From positions 496,001-560,000 of the forward strand of contig JAQFVV010006429.1 in NCBI GenBank assembly GCA_028023455.1: a DNA stretch of 64,000 nucleotides, written 5' to 3'. The translations under genes and the position numbers were made by a program. The notes below the pieces were generated by a model. That model saw only the letters and a list, made by a program, of their open reading frames with translations. It was not told the DNA's origin and searched no databases. Origin of the DNA: Epiperipatus broadwayi (Eukaryota; Onychophora; Udeonychophora; Euonychophora; Peripatidae). Of the stretch, positions 53,662 through 64,000 are shown piece by piece; the stretch's first letter is position 1; every line of letters begins with the position of its first letter.

Positions 53662-54585
53662 ATGAGTGAACTAAATTATAGTATGGAAGAGGTTATGGAA
53701 GAGGAAGGTGCCCCATTACCAGGAATCAGTGATTGTTTTCATACTGAAGAAGAGGATGGGGAGGTTTTCTTAAAACAAACACAAGAGGAAAGAGAGGAAG
53801 TAGAGGAATATGCCTTTAATGTTAGTAGCAATACTATGGCCTCAAGTGTGGAAGTAGATGAGGAGCCGGAAGTTGGCCAGATTCAGATATAAAATAAAGA
53901 ACTCTCAGACATAAAATTAATGATGATGCAGATGTTCCAAAGCATAAAAAGTTTAAGAGAAGATAGTAAGCAAAGTATAATAAGTTTAAGAGAAAATCTA
54001 AGAGAAGATAGTAAGCAAAATATAAAAAATCTAAGAGAAGATAGTAAGCAAAATATAGAAAGTCTAAGAGAAGATAGTAAGCAAAGTATGGTAAATCTAG
54101 AACAAAAGATGGAGAAAAGTATAAAGAGTCTAAGAGAAGATAGTAAGCAAGGGATAGAAAGTTTGAGAGATCTCAAAGCCCAGATAGATAACTCTAGTGA
54201 ATATAACAGCCGGATGATCATGGCTTTGGAAACTAGAATTGAAAAATCCAACATAGAGTGTAATAATAGATTTGCATCCTTAGAGGAGAGGATAGAAGGA
54301 GTGTGTAGATCTATGGAAGTCACCAAACAGGAGGGCTGTCAGGGACTACAGTCATTAAAGGCTCAAGTGGAGCAGTCTATTGAAGAAAATAAGAAAAAGA
54401 TTGAGTTAGTTAGAAATGAGGTCCATGGGTTGGTCTCCCAATCCATATCAGAATGCATAGAAAAGAATGCCAAAATAACTTCTGCAGGAATTAGTATCAG
54501 ATTAGAGGAGGTGGTAGCCAAAGTGGACTCATATAAGGAAGCCACTTTGGGCTGTGTAGATCAGGCCCTCACTATGAAAAAATAA
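53662..54585 (+). pseudogene. gag: Gag N-terminal region, acidic head and coiled coil
   Basis: The first part (53662-53892, 76 residues) is strongly acidic. After a single in-frame TAA the same frame continues to 54585 (221 residues from the Met at 53920). The latter is a repeat-built coiled coil: SLREDSKQ-type units of about 11-12 residues recur about eight times between 53940 and 54175, followed by more helical, Lys/Glu/Gln-rich sequence. The TAA may be a nonsense mutation or a readthrough site. The role is probably Gag assembly or multimerisation, inferred from position and composition. Confidence 0.6.
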
Positions 54586-54628
54586 GTTTAGTGGCTTAGA
54601 AAAGGAAATATGAGAAGTTAAGGGAAGC

Positions 54629-55021
54629 ATGGCCAATGAATGTGTACAAATTGACCAAAATCTTAAGAAAGAATTGGGGAAACAAATGGATATCTTTAGG
54701 GAGGAGATAGTAAAAAAAGACAAGTCAAGTTCTTTAGAAGAGGGACCCAGAATGAATCAACATGAATTGGGTGTTATGTTGGAAAAGGTTGAGGAGAACC
54801 AGAAGGCCTATGTTGTGGAATACATGAACCCCAAGATGGATGATCTCTACCAGAAAATAGGGGAATTAAAAGATCGTATTAATGTAGGGCTGCAGGATCA
54901 GTCAAACCTAAATTCAGGGCAGAACAATGGTCACATCAGTCCAGATGACTGTAGGGATAGCTCAGAACATAGTCAATCTGAGAAAAGGATGCCTACTTTA
55001 GTTAAAAAATCCATGAGATGA
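54629..55021 (+). pseudogene. gag: Gag middle region, frame-shifted
   Basis: 130 residues in another frame, again helical and charged (DQNLKKELGKQMDIFREE, then MLEKVEENQKAYVVEYMN), continuing the coiled-coil character of the previous block. It ends at TGA with a short gap before the capsid-like part. At least one frameshift separates it from each neighbour. Confidence 0.55.
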
Positions 55022-55079
55022 AAAATTAATAGATAAGGCAGAAGGTAACAGTAGAGAGGAATATAGAGTAGGAGGGTCA

Positions 55080-55817
55080 ATGACCTCAAATTTAATTAAA
55101 ATTAAGGCCTTTAGTGGGGAAAGCAGGGAGAACCCCTTAGAGTATCTGTATACCTTGGAAGAACTCTTTTCTGTGTGTAGGCTGAGTGAACAGGAAAAGT
55201 TGGCCATTGCCTGTAACCATCTTTATGCCTATGCTAAGGAGTGGTGGCGGTCCCTATTTGATAAGCCCACTACCTCTGGGGATTTTTGTTTTATTATCTT
55301 AGCCTGTTTTTGGAGTGAAGATAGGCAGGACCAGGTGTGCTACCAGATTACACAGGAAAAGTATGGTGGGATCAAGGGTAGCTATACACTATTTTTCAGA
55401 GGGCAGGTGATTAAGTTGAAAAGTCTTACTGCATTTCCCCTCTCAGAGCACCAAATCCTGAGAATACTCCGACACAATCTTCCCTGAAGCATTGAAAAAA
55501 TGCTTATTGCTGCTGATTGCCACAGTATAGAAGAAGCATCAGAAATCCTGGATGCTCTAGAGATTTCAGAGCTAGATTCAGAGACTAGGCCCAAGAGCAC
55601 CAAGGATAGGTATAGTTATAATGTCTCTGGTCTGAATCTAGGTGATAAGACACGTGATCGGAATTTTGGTACTTATGGATATAGGAATAATTATAGAGTT
55701 AGGCCTCCTAATCAATCCTGGGGAGATTCTGGGGATAGTGTTGTGAAGAAAGTAATTCCTAGAGACAAGCAACCCTCTACCAGTGGAATTACCACAGTGC
55801 TGAAAAAGCCAAAGTGA
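55080..55817 (+). pseudogene. gag: Gag capsid-like domain with one internal TGA
   Basis: One frame, 55080-55817, broken only by a TGA at 55485-55487. The first part has the retrotransposon-Gag signature: ENPLEYLYTLEELF, the WW pair (residues 55-56), DRQDQVCYQITQEKYGG, then YTLFFRGQVIKLKSL and LSEHQILRILRHNLP. It aligns by eye with residues 20-141 of the Gypsy Gag at 8137-6764. The second part (from 55500) continues with SIEEASEILDALEISELD and ends in a basic, Asn/Arg-rich tail without a zinc knuckle. TGA could be a CGA-to-TGA change. No protease follows. Confidence 0.75.
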
Positions 55818-56071
55818 AAAAAAATGAAGATCTCAAAAGGGACTGAATGTATGTTTGCAATTTTATGCAGACCACAATATGCTTTGTACTAAGGAAAAGA
55901 TCTCCAAATAAATCAGGATGCTAGATTTTCTAGTGAAAAGTATGATGTTTGACAGTAGTTAAAATTTTTTTTGTATATATTATTAGTGTGTTTATTATTA
56001 TTAGTGTATTTTATTAATTAGGATTTTCTTTATTAAATATAGTTAAAACAAAAGTGCTGATGAATTTATCC
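55818..56071 (+). other. Noncoding stretch where pol is absent
   Basis: Only about 250 bp separate gag from the PPT. No pol remnant is seen, so pol was lost cleanly or never present in this family. Confidence 0.75.
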
Positions 56072-56085
56072 AAAGGGGGGGGGAG
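56072..56085 (+). other. Polypurine tract of the long-LTR element
   Basis: AAAGGGGGGGGGAG, one base before the 3' LTR start. Confidence 0.9.
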
Positions 56086-56086
56086 T

Positions 56087-58342
56087 TGTGCCATTACAAT
56101 TTAGTCATTAGCTAAATTTATAGTAATGTACATGTAGGAAAATGTAAAACAAAATCATCATCACATTTTTATATAACCATAAATGAAGCTGTAGGGCATC
56201 CAAGTTCAAACCCTACCAGATCCAGTTTTAAAAAGCTTTAGACAGAAAGAGAGTGGGTCAGCAATTATATGCTTTACTTGTTTGTGTGTTAATAAATCTC
56301 AAACAGAGCAGCACACACATTTAATATTTAAATTTTCTGTTAAAAAGCAAAGTTATAATGCATATGTATAGGCAGTGTATGTGTAAACTATTTAATTGTT
56401 TTATAGTTCAAATATTCAACATTTTAACTTTCTTTAAAACTAACCTATGCTTGATCAATTCTAATATCTTATTCTATGCTTCTATTTTGCTTTTCTATAA
56501 TTGTAATTGGGATTTAAAAGTTACAGATTTAATTAAATAATAGGGTTATAATTACTAAGCTAGCAATTATATTATTTAATGTTAGTTTATGAATGATTTG
56601 AAATAATGAAGTATGTGTGTACATTACATACAGAAATTTACATGTATTATATATTGAAAGAAAAAGAAAGGTTAAATCTGTCAAATTATTTTTTTTGTAC
56701 AATTTTATGTTAAAAGAGGAAATCTGTTGAATCAGATATCTATTTGTAGCAATTTTGTTTTTGTAAATGATTGTTTGTCACTTTGGGAGCTTAATCTGGG
56801 TGGGAACTCTAATTTTGAAATTGTCTTATCTTAAGATCTAAAGAAGAAAGCTCAAAAATTTGAAATGTTACCTAGGTGTAAAAAAAAAAAAGAAAAAAGA
56901 ATTTAAGTCTATTTTTTTTTTGTAAAACAAAAGTGTCTGGAAAAAGGATTAAACTTTTCAGTTGAAAAATAATTTAGTTGAAAATAAATTGGAGATCTAA
57001 TTAAAATGAATTTGTCCAAAAATAGCAAGTGACGCTATCTCTGTTTGGTTAAGTTAGCTAAAAATTGGATATAAAAAGCTGTCTTGAAGAGTTATTATTG
57101 TGATTATGATTCAGATTATTAGACTATTAAATTGAATATTGAAAATATAAGAAATGGCTGGCCAGAAAAATTATATGTATGTCCCATCTTGGCCAGAACA
57201 TCTGGGGAAGCTGCACATCATATAGGAAAGAAAAGATGTTGTATCTAAAATAATATTCTACACCTTTCAACTGAGCAGAGAAATAAGATGTTTTTAATAG
57301 AAGGAAGAAAGCATTCACCTGCATTCGATGAAAGATGAATTAATCTCCCGATAAATATTAATCATCAAGTCCAATTAATTGTTCCAACAACTGATTTTAA
57401 ACTCAAGAAAATTTATAAATGTGAAAACAACTGCTGTATTTCATCCACTAAAAGAATCATGCTTGACAGGAAGAGAAGAAAAATTAATATAATGATTTCC
57501 AAATTGTCCACTAAAGCAAATAACCTCAATAGAGTCATCATCATCAAATAGTTATACACCTCAAGAAAGAGATTGTTCCCACATAAAACAGAAATGGTAG
57601 CTGCAGAAATATAGACATTATACAAGACAAGTTTGAACCCTTGGAAATTTGCCACAAACAAAAGATCGGTAATATGACTTTTTATATCTATTTTCTTTAT
57701 GATATCAGAGTCTTAATAAACATTTTAGCAATAAAGTGGTATATTTTATTTAAAGAACTTTTAAACACTTTTCAGATCGATTAAAAACAAGAATGACTTA
57801 CTAATAATAACTTTGAGCTTCATATCTTGAATGTATCAAAATTATTTGTTTATTAATTTTACAGTTATGAAATATTAATGTGTAAAACAATTTTTTTTAT
57901 GGTATTATGATTTTAGTTTTAACTAATATATTATTATTATTTTGGTTTTAAATAATATTTTGTTATTATGGGATAAAACACGCACATACATAATAATATT
58001 TTTATATGTGTATAATTGCGAGTGAATGTGAAATAACAGATGGTGTTAAAATATTAAATTATTTTGTCTTGAGAAAGTATAGATTTCAGCGCTTAGAAGG
58101 GAGGGGGAAAACTTGTTTCTAAAACTTGCTCCTTCAATTCTACTAACATTTTTTTTTAACATTCTACTTACATGTTAGATTTATAAGGTATGTGTGCCAA
58201 TGAGTGAATATTTTTTTTTATATGAAATACTTTTCTCATGGAGTGAAAATCATGGTCAATGTGACATCCAACCTAATACAAAATACATTTGAAGGGAAAG
58301 GGGGAAGAACTTGAAATTAATCTGAGGATTGTTGTATAATCA

Positions 58343-58383
<41 letters not shown>

Positions 58384-59406
58384 TGTCAATTTTCATGTTT
58401 ATCTAGAAATGTTATGTATATGTTAGAAATGCATTAATAAATATTAGTTTGTTTTATTAAACGAGGCGTATACATTTCATTAAGTGTAGTCTTTGTTAAG
58501 TGTGAACATTCATCATCATCAGTGGTTGAATATTAGTTATTTAAGATATAAGTAAATATGCTAAAATTAAGCAATAATTATGAATTTCTTTATAAAAATT
58601 AGTTTTATGTTTAGGCTTAGTCCTAGAGCTGTAGTCAAAACCATTGTCATTATCGTTATTATTATCATTATCATCATCGTCATCATCAATGTTTAATTAA
58701 TGAGCTGTTTAACTGTTTAAAGGCCATAAATAAATCTTAATTTCATAATATTTAGTGATTTCTTAGTATTATTATAACCATATCCCGTCATCTATTTCAT
58801 GCAAGGATGAGTGAATTGCCATCCTAAATTAGTTATATATAATCTGAGCTAGTAAACTTATAAAAATATTGAAACACATTTGTTACGCTAAGATCTGAGA
58901 AATGATTTATGTCTAATATACTCCACTTCGGTTTAAAGATGTTTTACTTTTACCTAAATATTAGTGCGTATAGTGATATGGCTCAAAAAGCAAAATCTCC
59001 CATTTTTATTAGAAATAAAATACCAAAAAGGATGTTCAAACCCGGTACATGTGAAAGGTTATTAGATATAACCGTGTCTAGATTCAGATCATCTAGTGGC
59101 ACCCTGCTAGACCATATTCACTTAGTATTTATTTAAACATGCACTTAACATCAAACCAAGAAATGAAAGTGGAGAAGATCTACTGTCTGTATACTTGAGT
59201 TATATTTTATTGAATTACTAGTGTACTCACCTCACGTGATTTCATATACCTGAGTTATAATACTTGTTGTTAATAATTTGCTTATAATTATTGATAGTGG
59301 GATATCTTGAGAAATCCAACGTTATTTTAAATATTATGATCTTATATATATTGTAGACAACTCAGATATGGTAATAGTTATTTGAACCATCTTTAATTTT
59401 GTTACA
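56087..59406 (+). repeat. 3' LTR, ~3.32 kb
   Basis: Matches the 5' LTR along its length. The ATT repeat is longer here (about 58343-58381 versus 51207-51228). Homology fades after GTTACAAAGAATATG, so the last bases are approximate. Confidence 0.9.
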
Positions 59407-59644
59407 AAGAATATGTTGAATTTTTTTTGTTTCCATAAAAAGGTTTATAGTGGCCAGATTTAACTTTAATTTTGATAATATCTTCCAGTTTTGAAATTAT
59501 ATGGATGAAAATCTTCTTTTTACAATTTTATTCTGTTTTTATTATCTATTGCAATTTGCTTTACATATTGAATATGAAAAAGCATTTGCCAAAGATTATA
59601 AAAGCTTTCAATATCCAAGATTTTCCTGCAATTCTCACTTATCT
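59407..59644. other. Anonymous DNA between the two elements
   Basis: About 240 bp, no supported feature. Confidence 0.5.
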
Positions 59645-60585
59645 ATCATCATCATCATCATCATGGACCATTATCAATCCATTGCAGGATGAAGGTCTTT
59701 CCAAGTATCAATCAATCTTTTCCAATCTTTAGCTTCTTTTCTCCACATCACCCCTGTATACTTTCTTATTTCATCTATCCATCTCACATGTGGTCTTTTT
59801 CTGGGTCTTTTACAAGCTCTTGGAATCCAGTTTAAGATTTCAATTGTCCATCTATTATCATGTCTTCTACCAATATGTCCAACCCAGCTTCACTTGTCTT
59901 TTATTTTTTTCAATGAGGTCAGTAACAACTGGTTGTTCTCTTATGCATATATTGCATTTTCAATCTCTTCTTGTTACTCCCAACATGCAACTCTCCATAC
60001 TTCTTTGAGAGGTCTGAAGTTTATGTATTGCTTTTTTATTAAGTGTCCAAGTCTCATATACATAAGTAAAAACTTGTAAAACACATTTATTATAAATCTG
60101 CCTTTTCAAACACATAGACATATTTTTTTTTATTATCAAGTTATTTCTATAAAAAGCATTTATCAATTTTACCCATTATGTTTCCACCTGCATTAATAAT
60201 CTGACCAAAGTATTTGTAACTGTTAACTTTTTCTAACTCATCATAATCAATCTTTATTTTCATATTTTGCAAAAATCCATTAAAAATTACTTTAGTCATT
60301 TTAACATTTATTTTTAGTCCTACTTTTATCTGATAACTCCTGCAACATTTCCTGCAGCTCTAAAGCATTATTTTCAAAAACAATTACATCATCTGCAAAA
60401 TCTAAATGACTTAAATAATCTCCATTTACTGTCACTCCTTTAGCTTCCCATTTTAATCCACAAAATATTTCTTGCAGCACTGCTGTAAAAAGTTTTAGAA
60501 ATATGGAGTCACACTGTCTTTCACCCTTCTCAATGTCGATTTTCCTAGTATCTATATTAACTGTTATTTGGATTATCAATTTTTT
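59645..60585 (-). mobile_element. 5'-truncated RTE-type LINE
   Basis: The minus strand carries RT and C-terminal pieces. The fragment 60301-60579 has GERQCDSIFLKLFTAVLQEIF, then LDFADDVIVF (both Asp present), then LELQEMLQELSDKS. The fragment 59960-60166 has CLKRQIYNKCVLQVFTYVYE, then TLNKKAIHKLQTSQRSM, then MLGVTRRD. The 3' end is a run of ATG triplets (CAT on the plus strand, 59645-59664), typical of RTE tails. It is broken by shifts and truncated upstream of the RT's QGD-type box. Confidence 0.88.
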
Positions 60586-61463
60586 TGTGCATAAACAAAT
60601 ATAATGAATTAAAAAAATAATTTAAGCTACATATAAATGTGATTACATATCTGAACCATTTTATTAATGAACAATATATAAAATATTTGTTAACACTACA
60701 AATACAACTGCCACTGCAGTGTTTTTCTTCTGGAATAAACTGTATATTAAACAAGAGTAAAGTTAATCTGTTAAATTCTTCAACAAATCCATGCCCATGT
60801 ATATATCATGTTTTTGTATGTTATCTTTGGGGTATTAAACTAGTGTTTTATTACTGCTAATAATTTTCTGCAAAATAATAAATAATATAGATTAACTGAA
60901 TTAGTTTATTTCTAGCTTAATCTGAACTGCTTATTATGTTTTATAATGTTCAATGTTCAATTTCTTTTAACTGCATGTTTTTTTTCAATATTAATAACTG
61001 TTTGACAGATGTACTATTTCAGACATTATATGATGCCTGCTATTAATTTGTAGTTTGCTTAATTATATCATAGCTGAAAAATATTCGAGATAAATACATG
61101 AGAAATTCTCAATATAATTTACAATATTTACATAAGTAGATTTATAAACAAACAATAACAAAAATATTTGAAAAGTTTTATTTCTTGTGAGTTCATAAGA
61201 ATCTAGAATGTCAGAAGGGTCTGCAGTGACAGTCCACCACTATGTTAATCAACATAGCTGTACAAAAATTGAAAATAAAAAAAATTTCTTATAATAAACC
61301 AAAAAACAAACTTCAACTATGACCCAATTTACATGAACTCCAATAAAATACATAGTATCTGTTGAAACCAATCCAAATGATCTAATAAATAACAATGCCC
61401 TTTGTTTAATTTACATTAAAATTTTAAGTTAAAATTGATCTCATTTCTAGTTTAATACACAAG
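60586..61463. other. Anonymous AT-rich DNA
   Basis: No supported feature. Confidence 0.5.
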
Positions 61464-61934
<471 letters not shown>

Positions 61935-63560
61935 ATACACAGACATATAAAAAACTAAAATGTAAAACAACATTTAAATCTTCCAATTATCTTCCTAAAA
62001 CTTCTTTACAAAGGCATAACTCATCGCACTTGCCAATTGCTGGAAGATAAAAATCCAAATAGTTTTTCTTTTGTAATCTTCTAAAATATATTGCGTAGTC
62101 AGAAATTTTATTTGTTAACCAATATTAGATGATAAACTTATTGGTAATGTAGATTATCAAAATAAAAAATTCCAAATCCAGTTGGACCCTAAAAACATTT
62201 TGATTTGTACTATATTCAAATACCAGCTTTATGATTATGAAACTAAATGCATAAATACTAGAGTACCAAAGCCCATCATAAAATGTATAGTAAATTTTAT
62301 TTTAAGGAGTTTTTATTACATTTTAAAAGATAGATAAAAGCTATAATGATTATATCTTATCCTAGATAAGCACATTCCCCAAATTACTACTGCTATTGTA
62401 TTTTTGTTGTTTCTTTTTGTATTTTCTTTAATTGATATCTTTTTGATTATCTGGGTTTTTTCTGCAATAATATTTTTCATTGTATCAGCTTACTAGTTTT
62501 ATAATTCATGATATTATTTAATACTATATTTTAAAATTGATTTACATCACCCATTTTAAAGCATGATAAATATTTTGGGATAAATAAAAGATGCAATATT
62601 GTGAAGGAAATCCAATGCAGTAAAAATAATCAACCGTTCTCTGACGGTAAGTTTCCTCCTAAATTTCAATAAGACTATATGTCATAAAAATGAATGAATT
62701 GATGGTGTACTGAATGGATTTTAAAGTATATTACATTTTCTTAATATTCCTAATGTTTCTACAGTTTTTTATATTTATTTTCTTTTCTTAAAGGACTGTT
62801 TAGAATTTTGAATGCGACATTTATATTGAAATTAAATTATAACAATGCTTTTCAGCAACAGTTTATACTAAATTTGCACAACTTTAAATTAAACCAGCAG
62901 AAAAAAAGAAAGTAAATCTCCATTAATTCATTCAAAATACCAATATATGATTATCGACTTCGCATCTAAAAAGCGTAGTAGTTTCTCTCATCAAGACTTG
63001 CTAATGATTTCTAATGCTAATTTATATTTATTTTTATTATTTAAAAAAATATATACTTTACATTTTATCATTTGTCTTAATTAAAATCTCCCATTCTAAA
63101 ACAACACTATTAAACTTTCTGTTATTTTTCAAGCATATTATGCGGTTTTTCCATTAAAGAGTACTATTTTTTATTTTGACTGAATTTGATTAATTTTAAT
63201 AGATAATTACCATAATTTATTACGATTTTTATAATTAATTTAATATTTTAAATACATATTCATATATATATACGTTATATGTATGTGCATCATCATTGAC
63301 GGATGATAATTTCTTTTGCTATGGAATTAATTTAATATCACTGTAAACTGAAGCTCGAATGAGTAAATTGTATTATAATCCTGAAAGAGTAGTTTTACGG
63401 CATTAAATTTCATTTTAAATAATTCAGTGACATTTTCTTTTACATTTCTCTCATTTTCATGTTTTTTTTATTGCTGATGCTATGTTTGATGGATAGGTAT
63501 TGACGGTAAAGGTTCTAAAATAGTTAGATGAACCTCCTATGTTGATATGAGATCACAAAA
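61935..63560. other. Anonymous AT-rich DNA
   Basis: No gene, RNA or repeat that I can support. Confidence 0.5.
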
Positions 63561-63587
63561 GCTCTGCCATGTTTCATTACGTTTTGT

Positions 63588-63782
63588 ATGTGTGAAAAAT
63601 TATCTTCATTTATCAAACGGAAAGAAGACGCAAGGCTTTACCGCCTACAAAGCTCAATTGTTTGTGAATGGAAAATGTGCGAAATTTGGTTTACGCATTC
63701 AGTAGCAGGTCGAGGGAGACAAAAAATAATTGCATTAAATGTAAATATTCTGCTGGCAAGAAGATTTGAATACTCAACGTGA
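63588..63782 (+). other. Less AT-rich segment with a 64-codon frame
   Basis: This stretch stands out from its AT-rich surroundings and is open in one frame (MCEKLSSFIKRKEDARLYRL at the start). It has no known motif, and no clear splice sites frame it. It may be a fragment of a host exon or of a repeat. Confidence 0.2.
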
Positions 63783-64000
63783 CTTTTAATTTTACGTATC
63801 TTAAAAAATAAATAAATAATGATTAAAAAGCGCAATGAAAAAAAAAAAAATAACGTAAGTGAAAAGTCGTATAGAAACATTTTTTTTTTTTTAAAAAAAA
63901 AAAAAAACGTTGATGCTCTTTTAATTCTGAAATTGCAGATCAAATTTATTTGAATATTTATTTTTTTTTAGATTGAAAAAAGGATGGCATTACAATCTAA
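63783..64000. other. Homopolymer-rich end of the window
   Basis: Long A and T runs near 63839-63850 and 63881-63906, and no feature. Confidence 0.5.

Larger units (their letters stand above)
48929..59406 (+). mobile_element. Long-LTR, gag-only LTR retrotransposon
   Basis: A 10.5-kb element with direct terminal repeats of about 3.3 kb, a PBS beginning one base after the 5' LTR, a gag-like coding region, and a PPT one base before the 3' LTR. No protease, RT, RNase H or integrase motif is found in the 3.8-kb interior, so the element is non-autonomous in its present form. The LTRs differ more than those of the Gypsy element (substitutions, a 20-bp duplication near 49870, an ATT-repeat length change), so it is older. 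The exact 3' end is uncertain and no target duplication is visible on that side. Confidence 0.9.

Noticed and set aside
53662-55817. Host coiled-coil gene
   Set aside because: It lies between the PBS and PPT of an LTR element, and its last part carries a retrotransposon capsid signature.
51756-59136. LTR-borne 75-codon protein conserved in both LTRs
   Set aside because: The two copies descend from one template when the element inserted, so similarity alone does not show selection.

Overview
The window is AT-rich eukaryotic DNA with no complete host gene that I can recognise. Long (TA)n, (ATT)n, (TCTA)n and (CAT)n microsatellites, LTR retrotransposons, three kinds of LINE and MITE-like hairpins all point to an invertebrate animal genome. 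A mollusc is my best guess, from the repeat style alone, and this is weak inference. Essentially all coding sequence seen belongs to mobile elements; most of it is broken.

Layout. 1-2742: (TA)n tracts, a 151-bp hairpin (243-393) and an old LTR-related copy (454-2684). 2743-10091: a young Gypsy-type LTR retrotransposon on the minus strand, with two nearly identical ~1.54-kb LTRs, PBS, PPT and gag-protease-RT-RNase H-integrase coding interrupted by one frameshift at an A-run. 10092-18580: AT-rich DNA with a 259-bp TA-flanked MITE (11413-11671), a tRNA-like relic and large microsatellites. 18580-24400: a decayed L1/Tx1-like LINE (minus). 25070-25340 and 31730-31995: two related blocks that look like an intron end plus a small exon. 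27807-29888: a 2.08-kb non-autonomous LTR element (TRIM-like) with PBS but no coding capacity. 32343-38226: a large foldback structure made of 407-bp monomers, about six on the plus strand and eight on the minus strand, meeting head to head and bounded by mirror-image ends inside (TA)n. 38480-42210: a decayed RTE-like LINE (plus). 44600-46000: degenerate repeats. 46322-47990: a CR1/Jockey-like LINE fragment (plus). 48929-about 59406: a 10.5-kb LTR element with exceptionally long (~3.3 kb) LTRs and only a gag-like, coiled-coil-rich coding region. 59645-60585: a 5'-truncated RTE fragment (minus). 61464-61934: a (TCTA)n/(TCTG)n tract. The rest is anonymous.

How the parts fit. The Gypsy element encodes the machinery (protease, RT, RNase H, integrase). 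The TRIM-like element and the long-LTR gag-only element do not, so they must have used enzymes made elsewhere. All three LTR families share a PBS beginning TGGCG one base inside the LTR. The three LTR elements, the old copy, the foldback array and the 259-bp MITE abut TA-rich or (TA)n sequence on at least one side, which suggests a shared preference for, or origin of, (TA)n tracts. The strongest candidate for something undescribed is the foldback satellite: its monomer is visibly homologous to the 259-bp MITE 20 kb away, so it seems to be a MITE-derived tandem array carried in inverted orientation between TA-flanked termini.
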